This document shows, piece by piece, positions 1 to 5,510 of a stretch of 5,755 nucleotides of DNA (positions within the stretch are counted from its first letter, which is position 1; every line of letters starts with the position of its first letter). The stretch covers positions 1 through 5,755 of the forward strand of contig CAMPJY010000154.1 in NCBI GenBank assembly GCA_946887025.1, given 5' to 3'. Source of the DNA: an uncultured Salinimicrobium sp. (GTDB lineage: Bacteria > Bacteroidota > Bacteroidia > Flavobacteriales > Flavobacteriaceae). The translations under genes were made by a program, and so were the position numbers. The notes under the pieces are model-generated. The model was not told the origin of the DNA, ran no database searches, and worked only from the letters and a program-made list of their open reading frames with translations.

Positions 1-81
1 GTTTTCCAGGTCAGCGTTTTGACCATGGAGGGATGCGGTGCAGATAACAGCACTCATCCAAAGCATGTTTTTGTACTTCAT
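1..81 (-). CDS. btuB: N-terminus of exported protein, probable BtuB-like TonB-dependent B12 receptor (partial)
   Basis: Only the first 27 codons are in the window; the gene continues past the left edge. Read on the minus strand from ATG at 81-79, the peptide starts MKYKNMLWMSAVICTASLHG and continues QNADLEN. A lysine-containing start, a hydrophobic core and a small-residue stretch before a Gln are typical of a Sec signal peptide. No receptor domain (plug or barrel) is visible. The receptor call is inference from context: the gene is the first one downstream of a cobalamin riboswitch on the same strand and is divergent from a btuFCD-like importer, the usual place for a vitamin B12 outer-membrane receptor in Bacteroidota. 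Another B12-regulated exported protein, such as a surface B12-binding lipoprotein, is less likely because no lipobox Cys follows the core. Translation probably starts without a Shine-Dalgarno sequence, since the bases before the ATG are AT-rich. Confidence 0.6.
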   Translation of the reverse strand, partial: MKYKNMLWMSAVICTASLHGQNADLEN

Positions 82-157
82 TTGGTTAGAATTACCAGGA
101 AAAAAGATGTAGTCACCTACACCAAACTTTTATTCCCGAAAGTTTGACATTTTGTGA
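82..157 (-). promoter_or_regulatory. Riboswitch expression platform / leader before the receptor start codon
   Basis: The 76 bases between the B12 box and the ATG at 81 hold three inverted repeats on the minus-strand RNA. The first is an 8-bp perfect stem, CAAACUUU (146-139) with AAAGUUUG (130-123), around the loop CGGGAAUA. The second is UGUAG-GUGA-CUACA (121-108), a 5-bp stem with a GNRA-type loop, followed by UC and six U (105-100). The third is a small UGGU/ACCA stem just before the start codon (about 95-82). The second hairpin plus U-tract resembles a weak intrinsic terminator; the last could hide the initiation region. Whether control is transcriptional or translational cannot be decided from sequence alone. 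Confidence 0.55.
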
Positions 158-318
158 AAACAGGCAGGTCTCCTGGCTCGCGTCCTGTTGTTTACCTTCC
201 CATCCGCGTACGGACAGTGGCAAGAAGAATTACAACAGGCATCCGCCTCATTGCGGACTTAGCTTACAGTTGCGGGAACAGCTCAGGCTTTCAAAATGGC
301 ACCTGATTCCCTTTTAAT
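158..318 (-). ncRNA. Cobalamin (adenosylcobalamin-type) riboswitch
   Basis: All core blocks of the cobalamin riboswitch are present in order on the minus strand. The 5' AAAAGGGAAUCAGG is at 315-302 and GAGCUGUUCCCGCAACUGUA is at 284-265. GCCACUG is at 221-215, GGGAAGGU at 201-194, and the B12 box AGCCAGGAGACCUGCC at 178-163. The expected helices form: GGGAA (311-307) with UUCCC (278-274), UCAGG (306-302) with CCUGA (287-283), UCCGC/GCGGA around 256-242, and an 8-bp helix CCUGUUGU (239-232) with ACAACAGG (191-184). By family knowledge it binds a cobalamin and lowers expression of the downstream gene when B12 is plentiful. It faces leftward, so it controls the receptor-like gene at 81-1 and not the rightward ABC operon. 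Orientation is secure because the B12 box lies at the receptor-proximal end. Confidence 0.96.
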
Positions 319-368
319 CGATGAGCTTCTGAATGTACAGAGTCTCTTATCGAACCCGAATTTCATGA

Positions 369-376
369 CAAAATTA
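369..376 (-). promoter_or_regulatory. Candidate -7 promoter element for riboswitch and receptor transcript
   Basis: The minus strand reads TAATTTTG here, an exact match to the Bacteroidota primary sigma -7 consensus TAnnTTTG. A transcript starting 5-8 bases downstream would have roughly 45 bases of leader before the riboswitch core, which is a sensible layout. No clear TTG -33 element is seen at the usual spacing, so this is a partial match. Confidence 0.45.
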
Positions 377-417
377 AACATTTGCCGAGATTTCCCCTTC
401 AGATTTTTAATTAATCT

Positions 418-425
418 TATTTTTG
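418..425 (+). promoter_or_regulatory. Candidate -7 promoter element for the btuFCD-like operon
   Basis: TATTTTTG matches the Bacteroidota -7 consensus TAnnTTTG exactly and lies only 8 bases before the ATG at 434. Transcription would then start within a few bases of the start codon, giving a leaderless or nearly leaderless mRNA. No TTG -33 element is evident at the normal distance. It is the only such match on the plus strand between the divergent genes. Confidence 0.35.
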
Positions 426-433
426 ATTCTGAA

Positions 434-1579
434 ATGAAGATCCGCAGCTCCATACTTCTCCTCCTGCTCCTCCCCCTGCTTCTCGGCTGCAGGTCGGAGG
501 AAAAAAAAGAAACAGCCACCCTTTCCCATAAAGGTACCCCCATAGCAATTGAACATGCTTCAGGCTTCAGTATCACCGACTTTGGATCCTATAGGATACT
601 TACCATTCAGGATCCCTGGCCTAATTCCGAAAAGAGTTTCAGATACCTTTTATATGAAGCCGGAGCCGAGATTCCTGAAGGAATAGACGTGGAGGAAAAA
701 ATAGAAATCCCGGTAGATGAAATAGTGGTGACCTCTACCACCCATATCCCTTCCCTTGAAGCCCTCGGGGAGGAAAAAAGCCTGGTGGGCTTCCCGGGAC
801 TACAATATATTTCTTCTGAAAACACCCGAAAACTCATAGCGGAAGGAAAGATCCGGGAACTGGGACAGAATGAGGATATCAACACTGAAATCCTGCTGGA
901 CCTCAGACCTGATGTGGTGATAGGTTTTGCGGTGGATGGCAGCAATAAAACCTTCAACACCATTACCAAAAGCGGGATTCCGGTTGTCTATAACTCCGAC
1001 TGGACCGAGAGCTCCCCCCTGGGAAAGGCCGAATGGATCAAGTTCTTCGGGGCTTTCTTCAACAAAATTGATGAAGCCACCGCCTATTTTGAGGAGGTGG
1101 AAAAGGATTATCAGGAGGCAAAAGAGCTTGCTCTTAAAGCAGAACAGAGACCTACGGTGATGGCAGGCTCCATGTGGAAGGACCAGTGGTTCATGCCCAC
1201 GGGCGAAAGCTGGCATGGGCAGTTCTTTAAAGATGCCAATGCGCACTATTTGTATGAAGAAACCGAAGGCACAGGAAGTCTTGCCCTATCCATTGAATCA
1301 GTATTAACCAAGGCAAAGGATGCAGAATTCTGGGTGGGGCCTGCACAGTTTCAGACCTATGAGGAATTAAAAGCAGCTTCCCCCCACTACACGCAGTTTG
1401 AAGCCTTTCAGAACAAAAATATTTACACCTTCAGTAGCCAGAAAGGCGAGACGGGAGGGGTGTTGTTCTATGAAATGGCACCCAACCGCCCGGACCTTGT
1501 TTTAAAGGACCTGATCTCCATTTTCCACCCGGGGCTGCTGCCCGATTACGAGACTACCTTTTACAAACCCCTGGAATAA
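434..1579 (+). CDS. btuF: Cobalamin ABC transporter substrate-binding lipoprotein (BtuF-like)
   Basis: A 381-residue protein of the TroA-like periplasmic-binding family (Peripla_BP_2 type) that would capture corrinoid and deliver it to the BtuCD complex. Residues 1-19 form a lipoprotein signal: MKIR, a poly-Leu core and the lipobox L16-L17-G18-C19. The first lobe carries the VDEIVVTSTTHIPSLEALG segment (94-112). LLDLRPDVVIGF (154-165) is the typical 'if-unresolved-then-location' strand of the family, GIPVVYNSD (181-189) follows, and the linker helix starts near PLGKAEWIKFFG (195-206). The second lobe runs to the C-terminus. The start at 434 is chosen because the signal peptide begins there; the 46 codons upstream in frame are antisense to the riboswitch. 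Its length exceeds E. coli BtuF (about 266 residues) but fits Bacteroidota homologues. Its stop overlaps the next start (TAATG). Relatives also bind iron-siderophores or haem, so the B12 specificity is inferred from the neighbouring riboswitch. Confidence 0.85.
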   Translation: MKIRSSILLLLLLPLLLGCRSEEKKETATLSHKGTPIAIEHASGFSITDFGSYRILTIQDPWPNSEKSFRYLLYEAGAEIPEGIDVEEKIEIPVDEIVVTSTTHIPSLEALGEEKSLVGFPGLQYISSENTRKLIAEGKIRELGQNEDINTEILLDLRPDVVIGFAVDGSNKTFNTITKSGIPVVYNSDWTESSPLGKAEWIKFFGAFFNKIDEATAYFEEVEKDYQEAKELALKAEQRPTVMAGSMWKDQWFMPTGESWHGQFFKDANAHYLYEETEGTGSLALSIESVLTKAKDAEFWVGPAQFQTYEELKAASPHYTQFEAFQNKNIYTFSSQKGETGGVLFYEMAPNRPDLVLKDLISIFHPGLLPDYETTFYKPLE

Positions 1580-2610
1580 TGGAGATGTCCCGCTCCCATA
1601 AGATCAGCCTTCTGGTCCTTCTGCTTCTGGTGGGGATGGTGGGAATTCTGAATATAAGCCTTGGTTCAGTCAGCATCCCTTTCAGCGACGTCCTGTCCGT
1701 CATTTTAGGCGGGGAACTCAGCAACGAAAGCTGGCGGTATATCATCATGGAATATCGGCTCCCCAAAGCAATTACAAGTATCCTGGCGGGTTCAGGTCTG
1801 GCGGTCAGCGGGCTGCTGATGCAGACCATGTTCCGCAATCCTCTGGCCGGGCCATACGTCCTGGGACTAAGCAGCGGTGCCAGCCTTGGGGTGGCTCTGC
1901 TGATCATGGGTGCCTCCCTTTTCGGTGGAATGGCATCGGATATAATCGTCTCCTCCTGGGGCCTGGTGATAGCCTCCAGCGCGGGAAGCGTACTGGTGCT
2001 TCTGGCGGTGATGCTGGCCTCCATCCGGCTCAAGGACACAATGGCGATCCTCATCATCGGCCTTATGTTCGCAAGCCTTACCTCCGCAGTGGTAAGTGTG
2101 CTCTCCTATTTCAGTCCTGCCTCCCAGCTGCAGCAGTATGTGTTTTGGTCCTTTGGCAGCGTCGGAAACCTTGGCTGGAACGAAGTGGGCGTCCTGAGCC
2201 TCTTCTGGTTCCTGGGGATCCTTCTCGCCATTGCAAGTACGAAAAATCTTAATTCCCTGCTTCTGGGGGAACAGTATGCAAAAAGCCTTGGCATGAGCAT
2301 CAGCAAGAACAGGGTCTTATTGATTATCTCCACCAGTTTACTTGCGGGAAGCATCACCGCATTCGCAGGCCCCATCGCTTTTGTAGGTCTGGCGGTTCCA
2401 CATCTGATCAGGCAGGTCATCCCTGCCAATGACCACAGGGTCCTTATCCCCGCAGTCATTTTGGGAGGCGCCGTGCTGATGCTCCTCTGCGACCTGGTGG
2501 CCCAGCTCCCGGGAAGCGACTACACCCTCCCCATCAACGCAATCACTTCGCTGGTGGGTGCCCCAGTGGTAATATGGCTGCTGGTGAGAAAAAGAAAATT
2601 GTTGTTTTAA
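1579..2610 (+). CDS. btuC: Cobalamin ABC transporter permease, FecCD family (BtuC-like)
   Basis: A 343-residue polytopic inner-membrane protein of the FecCD/BtuC family, two copies of which would form the channel of the importer. Hydrophobic segments lie at about residues 9-29, 63-85, 95-115, 121-147, 153-178, 202-220, 245-275, 288-310 and 318-336, consistent with the family's ten-helix fold. Diagnostic motifs are GSGLAVSGLLMQTMFRNPLA (71-90) with GPYVLGLSSGASLG (91-104) after it. LLGEQYAKSLGM (228-239) is the cytoplasmic coupling segment that contacts the ATPase, and GPIAFVGLAVPHLIR is at 264-278. The start ATG at 1579 overlaps the btuF stop (TAATG), suggesting translational coupling; an in-frame ATG at 1585 is an alternative. 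The C-terminus is basic (RKRK) and the gene ends TTT TAA A, which matters for the unusual start of the following ATPase. The family is certain; the B12 substrate is inferred from context. Confidence 0.88.
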   Translation: MEMSRSHKISLLVLLLLVGMVGILNISLGSVSIPFSDVLSVILGGELSNESWRYIIMEYRLPKAITSILAGSGLAVSGLLMQTMFRNPLAGPYVLGLSSGASLGVALLIMGASLFGGMASDIIVSSWGLVIASSAGSVLVLLAVMLASIRLKDTMAILIIGLMFASLTSAVVSVLSYFSPASQLQQYVFWSFGSVGNLGWNEVGVLSLFWFLGILLAIASTKNLNSLLLGEQYAKSLGMSISKNRVLLIISTSLLAGSITAFAGPIAFVGLAVPHLIRQVIPANDHRVLIPAVILGGAVLMLLCDLVAQLPGSDYTLPINAITSLVGAPVVIWLLVRKRKLLF

Positions 2611-2617
2611 AGAAAAG

Positions 2618-3421
2618 ATCATCGAACACACCGATCAACATAGCATCCTAAAAACCGAAGGCCTGAAAATAGGCTACTTCAGAAAAAAGCAGGAGATCCT
2701 GATCGCTTCCAATATCAATGTGGAGATCCGGGAAGGACAGCTGGTCGGGTTGCTTGGGGTGAATGGAGTTGGAAAATCCACACTTCTGCGGAGCATCAGT
2801 GGAATACAACCCAGCCTCGAGGGCAAGGTCTTCCTGAACGGGCTGGAGCGCCAGGAAATCTCTCCTCAGGAGCTGGCCACAAAAATAAGTCTGGTCCTCA
2901 CGGAGCAGCCCTTATCCAGAAACCTGCGGGTCGGGGAGCTGGTGGCCCTGGGAAGGCAGCCGTACACCAACTGGATAGGCAGTCTTTCAGAAACCGATAT
3001 CCGAAAAACAAAGGAAGCCATGGAACTGGCACAGATACAGGAGCTCCGTGACAGGAGGTGTTACGAACTCAGCGACGGACAGCTCCAAAAAACCTTGATT
3101 GCACGGGCCCTGGCACAGGATACTCCCCTGATGATCCTCGACGAACCGACCTCTCACCTTGACATGTACCACAAGGCTCAGGTCCTGAAACTTCTGAAGA
3201 CCCTGAGCAAAAGAACCGGGAAGGGAATTCTTTTCGCCACCCATGAAATCAACCTGGCCCTGCAGCTCTGTGACAGCATCATCCTGATGAAAAAAGGCGA
3301 AGTGCTGCAGGGAAGCCCCGAAGATCTCATCAAACGCAAGGTCTTTGAAAGCATGTTCCCCTCAGATTTGATAGCCTTTGACGAGACCACACATTCCTTC
3401 AGGATTAAGCCGGGGGATTAA
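2618..3421 (+). CDS. btuD: Cobalamin ABC transporter ATP-binding protein (BtuD-like), non-canonical start
   Basis: ATPase that would power the BtuC-like permease from the cytoplasmic side. Numbered from ATC at 2618 (267 residues), it has A-loop Tyr20 (LKTEGLKIGY), Walker A GVNGVGKST (47-55), Q-loop Gln97, signature LSDGQ (151-155, in place of LSGGQ), Walker B LMILDE (171-176), D-loop SHLD (179-182) and H-loop His209. All catalytic motifs are intact. The start is the problem. The first canonical start in frame is GTG at 2720, which would delete 34 residues including the first beta strands and A-loop. Between the in-frame stop at 2585-2587 and 2720 there is no ATG, GTG or TTG. Tandem ATC codons at 2618 and 2621 give the most natural N-terminus (IIEHTDQHSILKTEGL), seven bases after btuC. 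Alternatives are +1 frameshifting from btuC at TTT TAA A, or a sequence error. The family call is secure; the start is uncertain. Confidence 0.83.
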   Translation: MIEHTDQHSILKTEGLKIGYFRKKQEILIASNINVEIREGQLVGLLGVNGVGKSTLLRSISGIQPSLEGKVFLNGLERQEISPQELATKISLVLTEQPLSRNLRVGELVALGRQPYTNWIGSLSETDIRKTKEAMELAQIQELRDRRCYELSDGQLQKTLIARALAQDTPLMILDEPTSHLDMYHKAQVLKLLKTLSKRTGKGILFATHEINLALQLCDSIILMKKGEVLQGSPEDLIKRKVFESMFPSDLIAFDETTHSFRIKPGD

Positions 3422-3454
3422 ACTTCTCCCGAGCCTAAAACTTTGGAAAAGTTC

Positions 3455-3462
3455 TATCTTTG
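3455..3462 (+). promoter_or_regulatory. Candidate -7 promoter element for rmuC
   Basis: TATCTTTG is an exact TAnnTTTG match in the 56-base gap between btuD and rmuC. It would start transcription about 8-10 bases before the ATG at 3478. This suggests that rmuC and the genes after it form a transcription unit separate from the B12 operon. No good TTG -33 element is seen, and no convincing terminator separates btuD from it. Confidence 0.45.
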
Positions 3463-3477
3463 AAGAAACTGCTGGTC

Positions 3478-4980
3478 ATGAACGAACTTTCCCTTCTTAT
3501 CGTCTTCCTGGTCGCCATCCTCCTCGGCGGGTTCCTTGGGTACCTGCTGACGCACTTCAGGAACAAGGCAAAACTTGACACCCTGCAGGAGCGGAATTCC
3601 CAGCTCATGCTACACTCCGAGAATTTTAAGTCCCAGATACAGCAGCAGCTATCGGACCTGAAAGAACAGGCACAGGAAGCCAAATTAGCTGCAGAAAAAC
3701 AGTTTTCTGAAGCCTGTAAGGAAAGGGAGTCCATCAGGGAAGAAAAAGATTTCCTGCGCACCGAACTCACCCGCAGGAATTCTGAATACCAGAACCTGTT
3801 GCAGCGGAACGAGGAACAGAAGGCAGAAGTCGAGCAGCTGCAGGAAAAGTTCAGCAAGGAGTTTGAGAATCTGGCCAATAAGATCTTTGAACAGAAATCC
3901 GAAAAATTCACCCTTCAGAACAAAGAGAACCTGCAGAATATCCTGAGCCCACTTCAGGAGAAGATCCTGAATTTCGAAAAGAGGGTGGAAGATACTCACA
4001 AGGACAGCATTGGAAGGAATTCCCAGCTGCAGGAACAGATCCGCGGGCTGAAGGAACTGAATGAGCAGATGAGCAAGGAAGCCACCAACCTGACCAAAGC
4101 CCTGAAAGGCGATAACAAGATTCAGGGGAACTGGGGGGAACTGGTGCTGGAGCGCGTACTGGAAAAGTCGGGGCTGGAAAAGGACAGGGAATATTTCGTG
4201 CAGACCTCCTTCCTTACGGAAAACGGAAAAAGAGCCATTCCCGACGTGGTGATCCACCTCCCCGGCGACAAGAAAATGATCATTGATTCCAAGGTTTCCC
4301 TGACGGCTTATGAACGCTTTGTGAATGACGAGGAGGAAGCAAACCGGCCGAGCCATCTGAAACAGCACATCAGCTCTTTAAAGCATCATATCGAAGGCCT
4401 GAGTGCCAAAAATTATCATCAGCTGTATCAGATAGAAAGTCCCGATTTCGTGCTATTGTTCGTACCTATCGAACCCGCTTTTGCTGTAGCCATCAATTCT
4501 GACAACGGGCTGTACAACTGGGCATTTGAAAAGAATATCGTCATCGTTACCCCCACTACCCTTCTCGCAACCTTACGGACCATCGACAGCATGTGGCACA
4601 GCGAAAAGCAGCAGCAGAATGCCATAGATATCGCCAACCTGGCTGGAGCCCTTTACGATTCCTTTACCAGTCTTACCGAGGAACTTTCCAAGGTAGGCCG
4701 GCAGCTGGGAACCGTTCAGAAATCCTATGATGGCGCCATGAAGAAACTCACCGGCAAAGGCAACCTGATCACCAGAATTGAAAAACTGAAAAAGATGGGT
4801 GCCCGTGCCAACAAGCAGATCGATCGCGATCTGCTCTCGCGGGCTGAAACCGGGAATGAAGAGTATGGAACTCCCGAAGCTGAGGAGCTGGGGAACCTGC
4901 TGCAACCCGAAACCCTTCAGGAGATAAAAGAATTCAGTACCCAAAAAAGCCAAACAGATTCAGATGGTCAAGAAATTTAA
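3478..4980 (+). CDS. rmuC: DNA recombination protein RmuC
   Basis: A 500-residue protein of the RmuC family, known in E. coli for limiting recombination between short inverted repeats. Residues 4-24 form one N-terminal membrane anchor (LLIVFLVAILLGGFLGYLL). Residues about 28-210 are a long Gln/Glu/Lys-rich coiled coil. The conserved RmuC domain follows from about 210 to 440: GNWGELVLERVL (217-228), PDVVIHLPGDKKMIIDSKVS (255-274), ESPDFVLLFVPIEPAFAVAI (320-339) and VIVTPTTLLATLR (355-367). Glu221, Asp256, Asp270 and Lys272 have the spacing of a PD-(D/E)XK nuclease-like site, matching the proposed fold. The last 50 residues are acidic and variable. ATG at 3478 is preferred over the in-frame TTG at 3460, because that TTG lies inside the -7 promoter match and because the family usually starts a few residues before the membrane helix. 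The 3' end overlaps the thioesterase gene by 17 bases. Confidence 0.93.
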   Translation: MNELSLLIVFLVAILLGGFLGYLLTHFRNKAKLDTLQERNSQLMLHSENFKSQIQQQLSDLKEQAQEAKLAAEKQFSEACKERESIREEKDFLRTELTRRNSEYQNLLQRNEEQKAEVEQLQEKFSKEFENLANKIFEQKSEKFTLQNKENLQNILSPLQEKILNFEKRVEDTHKDSIGRNSQLQEQIRGLKELNEQMSKEATNLTKALKGDNKIQGNWGELVLERVLEKSGLEKDREYFVQTSFLTENGKRAIPDVVIHLPGDKKMIIDSKVSLTAYERFVNDEEEANRPSHLKQHISSLKHHIEGLSAKNYHQLYQIESPDFVLLFVPIEPAFAVAINSDNGLYNWAFEKNIVIVTPTTLLATLRTIDSMWHSEKQQQNAIDIANLAGALYDSFTSLTEELSKVGRQLGTVQKSYDGAMKKLTGKGNLITRIEKLKKMGARANKQIDRDLLSRAETGNEEYGTPEAEELGNLLQPETLQEIKEFSTQKSQTDSDGQEI

Positions 4981-5509
4981 AGAAGTCACCGATTCCCAAG
5001 TCATCATATCCGAACTGATGCTGCCCTCCCACTCCAACTTCAACGGAAAGATCCACGGGGGCTATATACTTTCCCTGCTGGACCAGATCGCCTTTGCCTG
5101 CGCCTCCAAACATTCGGGGGTTTATTGCGTTACGGCGAGTGTGGATACGGTGGATTTCCTGAACCCTATCGAGATCGGGGAGCTGGTCACCATGAAGGCC
5201 TCCGTGAATTACGTGGGCACCAGTTCCATGGTAATTGGGATTCGCGTAGAGGCCGAAAATATTCAGACCGGGAGCGTCAAACACTGCAACTCCTCCCATT
5301 TCACCATGGTGGCAAAGGACGAGGCGGGGAATTCTGTTCCCGTCCCCGGCCTGATCCTGCGGACTGACGACGATATTCGAAGGTTCGCCCAGAGCATTAA
5401 ACGGAAAAAAATGAGGGAATCCAGGGAGGGAGAATTCAGTGAAACGGATTTCAACTCCGAAGAATATCTTCACCTGCTGGAAAAATACAATGTGCAAATA
5501 GCCCGCTGA
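4964..5509 (+). CDS. Acyl-CoA thioesterase, hotdog-fold (ACOT/YciA type)
   Basis: A 181-residue cytoplasmic enzyme that would hydrolyse acyl-CoA to free fatty acid and CoA. The hotdog thioesterase signature lies at residues 25-40: NFNGKIHGGYILSLLD, with the HGG turn and Asp40 at the start of the long central helix as the likely catalytic acid. It is followed by the strand TASVDTVDFLNPIEIGELV (57-75), where Thr57 and Asp61 sit at the usual active-site face. VNYVGTSSMVIGIRVEAEN (81-99) and the HFTMVAKDEAG strand (116-126) complete one hotdog unit. A basic then acidic C-terminal tail of about 45 residues lies outside the fold. The ATG at 4964 is inside the end of rmuC (17-base overlap, different frame), implying co-transcription and probably coupled translation. 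The chain length of its substrate cannot be judged from sequence. Confidence 0.9.
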   Translation: MVKKFKEVTDSQVIISELMLPSHSNFNGKIHGGYILSLLDQIAFACASKHSGVYCVTASVDTVDFLNPIEIGELVTMKASVNYVGTSSMVIGIRVEAENIQTGSVKHCNSSHFTMVAKDEAGNSVPVPGLILRTDDDIRRFAQSIKRKKMRESREGEFSETDFNSEEYLHLLEKYNVQIAR

Positions 5510-5510
5510 T

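Noticed and set aside
158..318. The riboswitch controlling the rightward btuFCD genes.
   Set aside because: The conserved blocks, ending with the B12 box at 178-163, are in the correct 5'-to-3' order only on the minus strand.
296..433. A longer btuF reading frame starting at an ATG at 296, adding 46 residues.
   Set aside because: The extension is antisense to the riboswitch 5' end, has no signal-peptide character, and would bury the clear lipoprotein signal that starts at 434.
607..1246. Long open frames on the minus strand across btuF.
   Set aside because: They are antisense to a well-supported coding gene and show no recognisable domain; the same holds for minus-strand frames across btuC, rmuC and the thioesterase.
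2720..2722. GTG as the real start of the btuD-like gene.
   Set aside because: It would delete the A-loop tyrosine and first beta strands, which are plainly encoded just upstream in the same frame.
3439..3453. AACTTT-GGA-AAAGTT dyad after btuD as a terminator.
   Set aside because: The stem is short and AU-rich, the loop is tight, and no T-tract follows, so terminator function is not supported.
3460..3477. A TTG start for rmuC six codons before the chosen ATG.
   Set aside because: The TTG is part of the TATCTTTG -7 match, so it would probably not be transcribed from that promoter, and the ATG at 3478 fits the family N-terminus.
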